Source: an uncultured Bacilli bacterium
GTDB taxonomy: Bacteria; Bacillota_I; Bacilli_A; RF39; UBA660
Assembly: GCA_934101225.1 (NCBI GenBank)
Contig: CAKOQK010000037.1
Coordinates: 1-8,728 of the forward strand
Direction: 5' to 3'
Length of the DNA stretch: 8,728 nucleotides
In this document: piece by piece, positions 1-6,413 of the stretch
Numbering within the stretch: position 1 is the first letter of the stretch
How the letters are laid out: the number at the start of each line of letters is the position of its first letter
Notes under the pieces: generated by a model
The model's input: the letters and a program-made list of their open reading frames with translations, nothing else
Told to the model about the DNA's origin: nothing
Database searches by the model: none
Position numbers and translations under genes: made by a program

Positions 1-2
1 AA

Positions 3-149
3 ATAATTATCGATAATATAAACGAATTATCAAGTTATCTTAATTTAAGAAAACAATTTATTGAAGAAGGGTTGAACAAGATTTTAAAAAATTATACTAT
101 GGATTTTATTGAACTGGTTAGAATAATGTTCATTTACTTTGAAAATTAA
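3..149 (+). CDS. C-terminal end of an unidentified protein (5' end outside window)
   Basis: An open frame runs in from the left edge and ends at TAA 147-149, giving 48 residues from IIIDNINELSSYL to FIYFEN. The composition is hydrophilic and helix-prone, with a more hydrophobic last 15 residues. No family is recognised and it does not resemble the tail of the three paralogues that follow. The other two forward frames close within the first 15 bases, so this is the only frame that can enter from upstream. It could be the real end of a neighbouring gene or a chance open frame; its short length prevents a firmer call. Confidence 0.45.
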   Translation: MIIDNINELSSYLNLRKQFIEEGLNKILKNYTMDFIELVRIMFIYFEN

Positions 150-189
150 ATTTACATAATTATTTTAAAAAAAATCGTATTTAAAAAAT

Positions 190-218
190 TTGCTTTTATA
201 TATTGGATATGTTATAGT
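190..218 (+). promoter_or_regulatory. Promoter of first paralogue (TTGCTT-17-TATAGT, extended -10)
   Basis: A TTGCTT -35 box (190-195), a 17-bp spacer and TATAGT (213-218) preceded by TGT (210-212) form an extended -10 promoter. The arrangement matches the promoters of the second and third paralogues in boxes, spacing and TGn, which supports it beyond base composition. A strong AGGAGG ribosome-binding site (231-236) follows, five bases before the ATG at 242. Confidence 0.6.
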
Positions 219-241
219 ATTACTTAATTTAGGAGGATACT

Positions 242-1336
242 ATGAATAAAGATTTTGAATTAACCTTACTTAGTGAAGGACAAATTTGGGGCAATAATAA
301 AGAAAGACAATTAGATGTAATTAGCAAATATGGAACAAAAACTGCAATTACAGATTTATGTATTTTAATAGGTAGTTATTTATGTAAAAATACTATAGAT
401 GAAGATAGTTCTTTAAAAGGTAGAACCGGTTGGTTTTGGACTAGATCTGATGATGGCAATAATGATGTCCGCGTGGTCGATAATTATGGTGATAGGGACT
501 ACTTATATAGGTGTGTATGCTATGGTGCTGTTCGACCAGCATTGCAATCTTCTGTATTCTTTTCCCAAATCTCCCAAAATAGAGTGAGGGGATACAATGG
601 AACAGAAGAGGTTGAATTCGGAGAATATCCTCAAAATGCTGCTGATTCAATAATGCAAAATATACTAGAGACAGCATATAATAGAGGAATGAATAAGACA
701 GGAAGAAGTTACACATTTGATTCTGTAAAAGATTATTACGATAACACAGGATTTAAACCCGTAACCTATGAAGAATACGAATATCAAGGAAAGAAATATA
801 TTCGTATAAAAGCTAACTCTAGTTATGGTTGCGGTAAATTCATGCTTTCAAATGGTGTTGAATATAGAAATGGTGATTATGTTTGGGTAGAAGTAGCACC
901 AGTCAAATGGTTAATAAATGATGAAAACAAGCGATTAATTTCCAAATATGGATTAGTTTCTGGTATAAGATTTCTTGATAAAAAAACTGATTATAAAGGT
1001 AATTTTAGTAAAACTGAAATGTATGAATACCTTAATAAATATATGATTAAAGATTTATTTCAAAATATTAATTGTAAACAAAAAGTTAGTGATAACAATA
1101 TTGAAGAATCATTAAATATTTTAGGTTTAGGTTCTTGTAAAGGAATTAGCCAAGAAATTTTAAACTTAATTGTTAAAGATAGAATTAACCAAGTTATTAC
1201 TGATTCTAAATTATATGATTCTATGGATTATAAACTATTAAAGGAACAAATTAATAAAATATTGGAAGCAGGAAAGTCTATATCGTTGCACGTTAATAAA
1301 ATTTCAAATAAAGTTAAACAATTAAATTCAAAGTAA
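242..1336 (+). CDS. Variable-region protein, copy 1 (C-type-lectin/DUF6273-like)
   Basis: This 364-aa protein is the first of three tandem paralogues; its cellular function is unknown. Residues 1-63 (LLSEGQIWG, KYGTKTAITDLCIL) lead to W-F-W-T-R-S at 64-69, a hypervariable stretch at 73-95 and VRPAL at 97-101. That WxxRS...VRPAL ending is typical of DUF6273 and related formylglycine-generating-enzyme/C-type-lectin folds. A second segment follows: EVEFGEYPQ (123-131), YVWVEVAPVKWLI (213-225), LISKYGLVSGIRFLD (232-246) and a Y/L-rich helix to about 275. In DUF6273 proteins this part normally precedes the WxxRS part, so the order looks reversed. Residues 287-364 are helical and Lys-rich. No signal peptide or membrane segment is visible, so a cytoplasmic location is expected. 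Unlike copies 2 and 3 it starts MNKDFEL and has an AGGAGG site (231-236). Fold assignment is inference from motifs. Confidence 0.85.
   Translation: MNKDFELTLLSEGQIWGNNKERQLDVISKYGTKTAITDLCILIGSYLCKNTIDEDSSLKGRTGWFWTRSDDGNNDVRVVDNYGDRDYLYRCVCYGAVRPALQSSVFFSQISQNRVRGYNGTEEVEFGEYPQNAADSIMQNILETAYNRGMNKTGRSYTFDSVKDYYDNTGFKPVTYEEYEYQGKKYIRIKANSSYGCGKFMLSNGVEYRNGDYVWVEVAPVKWLINDENKRLISKYGLVSGIRFLDKKTDYKGNFSKTEMYEYLNKYMIKDLFQNINCKQKVSDNNIEESLNILGLGSCKGISQEILNLIVKDRINQVITDSKLYDSMDYKLLKEQINKILEAGKSISLHVNKISNKVKQLNSK
458..526 (+). other. Hypervariable region of copy 1 (residues 73-95)
   Basis: This 23-codon stretch between the SDDG motif and AVRPAL differs from copies 2 and 3 at most codons, while both flanks are conserved. 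Substitutions fall at codon positions 1 and 2 and rarely at 3: residue 86 is GAC, GCC or GTC and residue 87 is TAC, GGC or ACC in copies 1, 2 and 3. This resembles the variable region of a diversity-generating retroelement target. The stretch also uses GTC, CGC and GTG codons that are scarce in these AT-rich genes. Confidence 0.7.
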
Positions 1337-1364
1337 GCAAACAAGAAAAAATGTTTGCTTTTTT
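1335..1364 (+). terminator. Rho-independent terminator after copy 1
   Basis: AAGCAAACA (1335-1343) pairs with TGTTTGCTT (1352-1360) across an 8-base A-rich loop, and a run of six T follows (1359-1364). The left arm begins inside the TAA stop codon. The right arm overlaps the -35 box of the next promoter. Confidence 0.85.
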
Positions 1365-1383
1365 AGTGCTTATATGCTATAAT
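1355..1383 (+). promoter_or_regulatory. Promoter of copy 2, -35 inside preceding terminator
   Basis: TTGCTT (1355-1360), a 17-bp spacer and TATAAT (1378-1383) with an upstream TGC (1375-1377) make an extended -10 promoter. The -35 hexamer is part of the right arm of the copy 1 terminator, so stop signal and start signal share bases. The ribosome-binding site AAAGGTG (1402-1408) lies seven bases before the ATG at 1416. Confidence 0.75.
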
Positions 1384-1415
1384 ATACGTAATTTGAAGGG
1401 GAAAGGTGAAATATT

Positions 1416-2510
1416 ATGAATAAAAATTTCGAATTAACGTTACTTAGTGAAGGACAAATTTGGGGAAATAATAGTGAACCTCAATTAGAAGTAATTAACA
1501 AATATGGAACAAAAGCTGCAATTACAGATTTATGTATTTTAACTGGCAGTTGTTCATGTAAAGATACTATAGATGAAGATAGATCTTTAAATGGTAGAAC
1601 TAGTTGGTTTTGGACTAGATCTGATGATGGCGATAGTGATGTCCTCAAGGTCGATGATGATGGCGATAGGGCCGGCTTAATTAGATTTGTACGCTATGGT
1701 GCTGTTCGACCAGCATTGCAATCTTCTGTATTCTTTTCCAAAATCTCCCAAAATAGAGTGAGGGGATACAATGGAACAGAAGAGGTTGAATTCGGAGAAT
1801 ATCCTCAAAATGCTGCTGATTCAATAATGCAAAATATACTAGAGACAGCATATAATAGAGGAATGAATAAGACAGGAAGAAGTTACACATTTGATTCTGT
1901 AAAAGATTATTACGATAACACAGGATTTAAACCCGTAACCTATGAAGAATACGAATATCAAGGAAAGAAATATATTCGTATAAAAGCTAACTCTAGTTAT
2001 GGTTGCGGTAAATTCATGCTTTCAAATGGTGTTGAATATAAAAATGGTGATTATGTTTGGATAGAAGTATCACCAGTTAAATGGCTAATAGATGATAGAA
2101 AAGGACTTTTAATTTCCAAATATGGATTGGTTTCAGGTATAAGATTTCTTGATACAAATCATGAATATAATGGAGATTTTAATAAAACTGAAATGTATGA
2201 ATATCTTAATAAATATATGATTAAAGATTTATTTCAAAATGTTTATTATATTCAAAAAGTTAGTGATAACAATATTGAAGAATCATTAAATATTTTAGGT
2301 TTAGGTTCTTGTAAAGGAATTAGCCAAGAAATTTTAAACTTAATTGTTAAAGATAGAATTAACCAAGTTATTACTGATTCTAAATTATATGATTCTATGG
2401 ATTATAAACTATTAAAGGAACAAATTAATAAAATATTGGAAGCAGGAAAGTCTATATCGTTGCACGTTAATAAAATTTCAAATAAAGTTAAACAATTAAA
2501 TTCAAAGTAA
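1416..2510 (+). CDS. Variable-region protein, copy 2 (C-type-lectin/DUF6273-like)
   Basis: This 364-aa second paralogue has the same layout as copy 1: N-terminal segment, WFWTRSDDG (64-72), hypervariable residues 73-95, VRPAL (97-101), FGEYPQ (126-131), VKWLIDD (221-227), LISKYGLVSGIRFLD (232-246) and a Lys-rich helical tail. It is a mosaic. From 1695 to 2040 it matches copy 1 with a single mismatch (CAA to AAA, Q109K). From 2064 to 2154 it matches copy 3 base for base and differs from copy 1 at many sites. Its start (MNKNFEL, AAAGGTG ribosome-binding site) is of the copy 3 type. It has its own promoter and terminator and probably gives a monocistronic message. No signal peptide is visible. 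The function is unknown; a ligand-binding role is only inferred from the lectin-like fold and variable patch. Confidence 0.85.
   Translation: MNKNFELTLLSEGQIWGNNSEPQLEVINKYGTKAAITDLCILTGSCSCKDTIDEDRSLNGRTSWFWTRSDDGDSDVLKVDDDGDRAGLIRFVRYGAVRPALQSSVFFSKISQNRVRGYNGTEEVEFGEYPQNAADSIMQNILETAYNRGMNKTGRSYTFDSVKDYYDNTGFKPVTYEEYEYQGKKYIRIKANSSYGCGKFMLSNGVEYKNGDYVWIEVSPVKWLIDDRKGLLISKYGLVSGIRFLDTNHEYNGDFNKTEMYEYLNKYMIKDLFQNVYYIQKVSDNNIEESLNILGLGSCKGISQEILNLIVKDRINQVITDSKLYDSMDYKLLKEQINKILEAGKSISLHVNKISNKVKQLNSK
1632..1700 (+). other. Hypervariable region of copy 2 (residues 73-95)
   Basis: This is the positional equivalent of 458-526. It differs from copy 1 at residues 73, 74, 77, 78, 81, 82, 86, 87, 89, 91 and 93 although the next 346 bases match with one mismatch. 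The sharp edge at residue 94, with near-perfect identity immediately downstream, means the changes were placed in this window and did not accumulate along the gene. Confidence 0.7.
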
Positions 2511-2538
2511 GCAAACAAGAAAAAATGTTTGCTTTTTT
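2509..2538 (+). terminator. Rho-independent terminator after copy 2
   Basis: This hairpin is the same as after copy 1: AAGCAAACA (2509-2517) pairs with TGTTTGCTT (2526-2534) across an 8-base A-rich loop, followed by six T (2533-2538). The left arm overlaps the stop codon. Confidence 0.85.
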
Positions 2539-2557
2539 AGTGTTTATATGCTATAAT
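2529..2557 (+). promoter_or_regulatory. Promoter of copy 3, -35 inside preceding terminator
   Basis: TTGCTT (2529-2534), a 17-bp spacer and TATAAT (2552-2557) preceded by TGC (2549-2551) repeat the copy 2 promoter. The ribosome-binding site AAAGGTG (2576-2582) lies seven bases upstream of the ATG at 2590. Confidence 0.75.
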
Positions 2558-2589
2558 ATGTTTAATTTGAAGGGGAAAGGTGAAATATT

Positions 2590-3681
2590 ATGAATAAAAA
2601 TTTCGAATTAACTTTACTTAGTGAAGGACAAATATGGGGAAATAATAGTGAATCTCAATTAGAAGTAATTAGCAAATATGGAACAAAAGCTGCAATTACA
2701 GATTTATGTATTTTAACTGGCAGTTATTTACGTAAAGATACTATAGATGAAGATAGATCTTTAACTGGTAGAACTAGTTGGTTTTGGACTAGATCTGATG
2801 ATGGCGATAATGATGTCCGCGTGGTCAATCATTTTGGTAATAGGGTCACCTCATACAGGTATAAACGCGATAATGCTGTTCGTCCAGTTTTGCAATCTTC
2901 TGTAATCTTTTCCCAAATCTCCCCGAACAGAGTGAAGGGATACAATGGAACGGAAGAGGTTGAATTCGGAGAATATCCTCAAAATGCTGCTGATGCAAGA
3001 ATTCAAAATATATTAGAGTCAGAATATAATAGAGGATTGAATAAGACAGGAAGAAGTTACACATTTGACTCTGTAAAATATGATGACTATGATACAGGAT
3101 TTAAACCTGTAACCTATGAAGAATACGAATATCAAGGAAAGGGATATATTCGTATAAAAGTTAACTCTTCTTTTATTTTTAAATTCATGCTTTCAAATGG
3201 TGTTGAATATAGAGATGGTGATTATGTTTGGGTAGAAGTATCACCAGTTAAATGGCTAATAGATGATAGAAAAGGACTTTTAATTTCCAAATATGGATTG
3301 GTTTCAGGTATAAGATTTCTTGATAGAAATCATAATTATTATGGAGATTTTAATAAAACTGAAATGTATGAATATCTTAATAAATATATGATTAAAGATT
3401 TATTTCAAAATGTTAATTGTATTCAAAAAGTTAGCGATAACAATATTGAAGAATCATTAAATATTTTAGGTTTAGGTTCTTACAAAGGAATTAGCCAAGA
3501 AATTTTAAACTTAATTGTTAAAGATAGAATTAACCAAGTTATTACTGATTCTAAATTATATGATTCTATGGATTATAAACTATTAAAGGAACAAATTAAT
3601 AAAATATTAGAAGCAGGCAAGTCTATATCTTTGCACATTAATAGTAATTCAAATAAAGTTAAACAATTAAATTCAAAGTAA
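2590..3681 (+). CDS. Variable-region protein, copy 3 (C-type-lectin/DUF6273-like)
   Basis: This 363-aa third paralogue is the most diverged in the middle. WFWTRSDDG (64-72) leads to its own variable stretch (73-95, ending YRYKRDN) and VRPVL. The FGEYPQ, VKWLIDD and LISKYGLVSGIRFLD blocks are kept. Two further patches differ from copies 1 and 2: SVKYDDYDTG in place of SVKDYYDNTG, and NSSFIFKF in place of NSSYGCGKF, the latter one residue shorter and accounting for the length. These patches show ordinary divergence with third-position changes nearby, unlike the 73-95 region. The tail ends ISLHINSNSNKVKQLNSK. It has its own promoter upstream and a differently paired terminator downstream. No export signal is visible. 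The function is unknown. Confidence 0.85.
   Translation: MNKNFELTLLSEGQIWGNNSESQLEVISKYGTKAAITDLCILTGSYLRKDTIDEDRSLTGRTSWFWTRSDDGDNDVRVVNHFGNRVTSYRYKRDNAVRPVLQSSVIFSQISPNRVKGYNGTEEVEFGEYPQNAADARIQNILESEYNRGLNKTGRSYTFDSVKYDDYDTGFKPVTYEEYEYQGKGYIRIKVNSSFIFKFMLSNGVEYRDGDYVWVEVSPVKWLIDDRKGLLISKYGLVSGIRFLDRNHNYYGDFNKTEMYEYLNKYMIKDLFQNVNCIQKVSDNNIEESLNILGLGSYKGISQEILNLIVKDRINQVITDSKLYDSMDYKLLKEQINKILEAGKSISLHINSNSNKVKQLNSK
2806..2874 (+). other. Hypervariable region of copy 3 (residues 73-95)
   Basis: This is the positional equivalent of 458-526 and 1632-1700. It retains the shared anchors GAT-GTC at residues 75-76, the Val codon GTC at 79 and AGG at 85. It differs from both other copies at residues 80, 81, 82, 84, 86, 87, 88, 91, 92, 94 and 95, including GTC and ACC where copy 1 has GAC and TAC. 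Confidence 0.7.
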
Positions 3682-3706
3682 GCAAACAAAACTTACTTTT
3701 TATTTT
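3675..3706 (+). terminator. Terminator after copy 3 (alternative stem)
   Basis: AAAGTAAG (3675-3682), which includes the stop codon, pairs with CTTACTTT (3692-3699) across a 9-base loop. A T-rich tract follows (TTTTTATTTT to 3706). The left part of this junction (AAAGTAAGCAAACA) matches the other two, but here the downstream arm complements AAAGTAAG and not GCAAACA. Confidence 0.65.
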
Positions 3707-3714
3707 GCCTATTT

Positions 3715-3723
3715 TATGATAAT
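3715..3723 (+). promoter_or_regulatory. Possible -10 element for the der operon
   Basis: TATGATAAT sits about 30 bases before the der start and roughly where the array promoters have their -10. No convincing -35 is present: TTACTT at 3693-3698 is a poor match. Because a terminator precedes it and a long gene run follows, some promoter is expected in 3700-3740. Confidence 0.35.
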
Positions 3724-3752
3724 ATATGGATTAGAAAAAGAAGTGATTAATT

Positions 3753-5069
3753 ATGCGAAAAACAGTATCCTTAATTGGAAGACCAAATACCGGAAAGAGT
3801 TCATTATTTAATAGATTAATAAATGAAAAAAAATCTATAATTGATGATCAAGCCGGTGTTACTAGAGATCGTATTTATGGAATAGTAAACTATGAAGATA
3901 AAAGTTTTAATTTAATAGATACCGGTGGAATTGATTTAGAAAAAGCAACATTTAATGAAAATATTAAAATGCAAGCCGAACTTGCCATTGATGAATCAGA
4001 TTTAATCGTATTTGTAATAGATGGTAAAGAAGATTTAACAAGTAATGATTTATTAATATCTAGTCTTCTTAAAAAGAGTAATAAAGAAGTAATAGTTGCT
4101 GTAAATAAATTAGATGAAAAACATATGAATAACAATGTTTATAATTATTATGAACTTGGCTTTGATGCTTACTATCCTGTATCAGCTGAACATAATAAAG
4201 GAATTAAAGAGTTATTAAATGCGATTACAAAAGATTTTAATCCCTATACAACCGAAGAAGATGATGCTACTTTAAAATTTTCCCTTATTGGAAGACCAAA
4301 TGTTGGAAAAAGTAGTTTAGTAAATGCCTTATTAAATGAAGAACGTTCAATAGTCTCAAACGTTGCTGGAACTACTCGCGATGCTATTGATTCTCGTTTT
4401 ACATATGAAAAAAATGATTATATCGTAATTGATACAGCTGGTATGCGTAAAAAAGGTAAGATTTATGAAAATATTGAAAAATACAGTTTGCTTAGAAGTC
4501 TTAAAGCAATTGAAAGATCAGATGTCTGTGTTCTTGTTTTAAACGCTGAAGAAGGAATAATTGAACATGATAAACATATTGCATCATACGCTATTGATGC
4601 AGGTAAAGCACTTGTAATATGTGTAAATAAATGGGACCTAATAGATAATAAAGGTGAAGCAATTAAAACATGGACAAAATTAATTAGAAACAATTTCCAA
4701 TTTGCTCCATATGCCCCTATTGTATTTTTATCAAGTAAAACAAAATCACGAATTCATACATTAATGCCAGAAGTAATTAAAGCATATGAAGGCTTAACTA
4801 GAAGTGTTAAAACTAGTGTTTTAAATGATGTAATAAGAGAAGCAGTTCTAATACATGAACCACCTTCATATAAAGGAAAACGTTTAAAAATATACTTTGT
4901 TCATCAAACAGGAACAAAGCCACCTAAATTTGAATTTTCCGTTAACAATAAAACTCTAGTACACTTTAGTTATGAAAGATATTTAGAAAATCAAATTAGA
5001 GAAAACTTTGATTTTACTGGCACCCCTATAATCTTTAAATTTACTAATCGTAGTGGCGATGATGAATAA
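3753..5069 (+). CDS. der: Ribosome assembly GTPase Der (EngA)
   Basis: This 438-aa double-GTPase is essential in many bacteria for 50S subunit assembly. The first G domain has the P-loop GRPNTGKSS (9-17), DTGG (56-59), NKLD (118-121) and SAE (144-146). The second has GRPNVGKSS (180-188), DTAG (227-230), NKWD (292-295) and SSK (327-329). The KH-like C-terminal domain covers about 350-432, with the typical PPSYKGKRLKIYF and GTP-P-I-F end. Two tandem G domains followed by a KH-like domain are diagnostic of Der, and the length is usual for it. The start is the ATG 71 bases after copy 3, with a modest AAGTGA site (3741-3746). It is the first gene of the packed run, and its end overlaps the next gene. 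Confidence 0.97.
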   Translation: MRKTVSLIGRPNTGKSSLFNRLINEKKSIIDDQAGVTRDRIYGIVNYEDKSFNLIDTGGIDLEKATFNENIKMQAELAIDESDLIVFVIDGKEDLTSNDLLISSLLKKSNKEVIVAVNKLDEKHMNNNVYNYYELGFDAYYPVSAEHNKGIKELLNAITKDFNPYTTEEDDATLKFSLIGRPNVGKSSLVNALLNEERSIVSNVAGTTRDAIDSRFTYEKNDYIVIDTAGMRKKGKIYENIEKYSLLRSLKAIERSDVCVLVLNAEEGIIEHDKHIASYAIDAGKALVICVNKWDLIDNKGEAIKTWTKLIRNNFQFAPYAPIVFLSSKTKSRIHTLMPEVIKAYEGLTRSVKTSVLNDVIREAVLIHEPPSYKGKRLKIYFVHQTGTKPPKFEFSVNNKTLVHFSYERYLENQIRENFDFTGTPIIFKFTNRSGDDE

Positions 5070-5694
5070 TAAAATTATAATTGATAATGAAGAATTCGAA
5101 ATAATTGTTAATCGTAAAAGAATTAAAAACTTATACTTAAGAGTAAAAGAAGAAAATAAAATAGAGGTATCAGCTAACTTTTATACAACTAATAAAGAAA
5201 TATTAAAAATAATAAATGATAATAAAGCCTTTATAATTAAGGCTAATAATAAACTTAAAGCAAATAAATTAATACCTAATAAAATAATGTATTTAGGTGA
5301 TGAATTATCTCTAATAGAAAGTGATAAAACATTTATAGATAATAATTATATTTATGCTAAAAGTGAAGAAGATGCTGTAAATTACATATACAGTCTATGT
5401 TATGATGTATTTAGAACTAGATTAGAACGAATAATGAATATGTTTGATGATTTGCCTAAGTTTACTTTAAGAGTTCGTAAAATGAAAACTAGATGGGGAG
5501 TATGTAATAAAAGTAGCATGACTGTAACTTTAAATACCGAACTAATTACTAAAGATGTTAATTTAATAGATTATGTAATTGTTCATGAACTATGTCACTT
5601 TAAACATATGGATCATTCACCTGCATTTTGGAATGAAGTATCTAAATATTATCCCTATTACAAACAAGCAAGAAAGGAGTTAAATAATAAATGA
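5062..5694 (+). CDS. YgjP-type zinc metallopeptidase-like protein (DUF45/M48-like)
   Basis: This protein of about 210 aa belongs to the YgjP/DUF45 family of predicted zinc metallohydrolases; the natural substrate is not evident from sequence. The zinc site is HELCH (175-179) with a third ligand His185 in DHSPAFW. The family signature RKMKTRWGVCN (139-149) precedes it. The N-terminal 100 residues form the usual beta-rich region (EFEIIVNRKRIKNLYLRV). There is no signal peptide, so it is cytoplasmic. The start is uncertain: in-frame GTG 5053, ATG 5059 and ATG 5062 are all possible and all overlap the end of der. I chose 5062 because the weak AGTGG (5052-5056) is best spaced for it. Its stop overlaps the next start by four bases. 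Confidence 0.88.
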   Translation: MNNKIIIDNEEFEIIVNRKRIKNLYLRVKEENKIEVSANFYTTNKEILKIINDNKAFIIKANNKLKANKLIPNKIMYLGDELSLIESDKTFIDNNYIYAKSEEDAVNYIYSLCYDVFRTRLERIMNMFDDLPKFTLRVRKMKTRWGVCNKSSMTVTLNTELITKDVNLIDYVIVHELCHFKHMDHSPAFWNEVSKYYPYYKQARKELNNK

Positions 5695-6413
5695 TTGAAT
5701 CAGTAAATAATGAAAGAGTAAAAGAAATTGCTAAATTGCATGATAAAAAATATCGTAAAATTAATAATAAGTTTCTTGCCGTAGGAAAACATTTAGTTGA
5801 AGAGGCCTTAAAAAAGAACTTAGTTTTAGAATTATTTTTGCTTGAAGGAACACCAAATACCTATGGCTTTGATGCTACTTACGTATCTGAAAAAGTTATG
5901 AAAAAATTATCTGATCAAACAAGTAGTCCTAAGGAATTAGCAGTTTGTAAAATTGAAAATAATAACGAAATAGTTGGAAATGTAGTCATGTTAGATAACA
6001 TAAAAGATCCTGGAAATTTAGGTACAATAATTCGTTCAGCAGTTGCATTTAATTATCAAACAATTATTTTATCAAAAGAGTGTGTTGATGTATATAACGG
6101 AAAAGTTATAAGATCAAGTGAAGGAATGCTTTTTAACATAAACATAATAATAGATGATATTGAAAAATATATTTATATCTTAAAAAATAATGATTATAAA
6201 ATTTATTCAACTGATGTAGTTACTGGAGTTAGTCCTCAAAAAGAATATAATAAGCATGCTATAATTATTGGCTCAGAAGCTAGTGGTGTTAAAGATAGTG
6301 TTAAAGCCCTTGCTGATCAAAATTTAAAACTTCCTATGAATCCTTTGTGTGAAAGCTTAAATGCCGGGGTATCTGCTAGCATCCTAATGTATGAACTTGG
6401 TGGTAAAAGATGA
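5691..6413 (+). CDS. TrmH/SpoU-family RNA 2'-O-methyltransferase
   Basis: This 240-aa SPOUT methyltransferase probably transfers a methyl group from S-adenosylmethionine to a ribose 2'-OH in rRNA. The N-terminal substrate-binding part (about 1-95) has the usual KxRxxxxFLAVGKHLVEEAL pattern. Motif 1 is DNIKDPGNLGTIIRSA (102-117), motif 2 IIIGSEASGV (191-200) and motif 3 LPM...ESLNAGVSASI (214-231). These form the trefoil knot, with the conserved Asn109, Arg115 and Asn224. The exact target is not determinable; RlmB-like enzymes act on 23S rRNA. An AAAGGAG site (5673-5679) lies 11 bases before the ATG. It overlaps both neighbours by four bases (ATGA), implying translational coupling. Confidence 0.93.
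   Translation: MIESVNNERVKEIAKLHDKKYRKINNKFLAVGKHLVEEALKKNLVLELFLLEGTPNTYGFDATYVSEKVMKKLSDQTSSPKELAVCKIENNNEIVGNVVMLDNIKDPGNLGTIIRSAVAFNYQTIILSKECVDVYNGKVIRSSEGMLFNINIIIDDIEKYIYILKNNDYKIYSTDVVTGVSPQKEYNKHAIIIGSEASGVKDSVKALADQNLKLPMNPLCESLNAGVSASILMYELGGKR

Larger units (their letters stand above)
242..3681 (+). repeat. Tandem array of three paralogous variable-region genes
   Basis: Three head-to-tail genes start at 242, 1416 and 2590, an exact 1174-bp period. Gene bodies are highly similar, and the two internal junctions (1337-1415 and 2511-2589) are nearly identical, including terminator, promoter and ribosome-binding site. The array therefore arose by duplication of whole expression cassettes. 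Divergence is concentrated in a 69-bp window per copy. Shared blocks switch partner along the second copy, which suggests gene conversion after duplication. Confidence 0.9.

Noticed and set aside
150..189. Terminator for the left-edge partial gene
   Set aside because: The stretch is A/T-rich with poly-A/poly-T runs, but I could not find a stem with enough pairing to support a hairpin terminator.
1..241. A template repeat or reverse transcriptase for the variable windows near the array
   Set aside because: I looked for a non-coding copy of the 69-bp window and for reverse transcriptase motifs such as YxDD in the flanks and found none. If they exist they lie outside this window.
441..3064. Similar minus-strand open frames opposite the variable region in all three copies (441-716, 1681-1890, 2846-3064)
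   Set aside because: They recur only because the sense genes are repeated. They vary in length, lack ribosome-binding sites and read as Phe/Ser/His-rich antisense protein. I found no promoter evidence for them.
242..3681. Array as an insertion sequence or transposon
   Set aside because: No transposase or integrase motif, terminal inverted repeats or target duplications are visible. The 1174-bp period is explained by gene duplication.
242..3681. CRISPR array
   Set aside because: The repeats are whole genes about 1.2 kb long; there are no short regularly spaced repeats anywhere in the window.
3890..4693. Minus-strand frames inside der (3890-4135, 4463-4693)
   Set aside because: They lie antisense to a well-conserved gene, have low-complexity translations and no start signals, so they are shadows.
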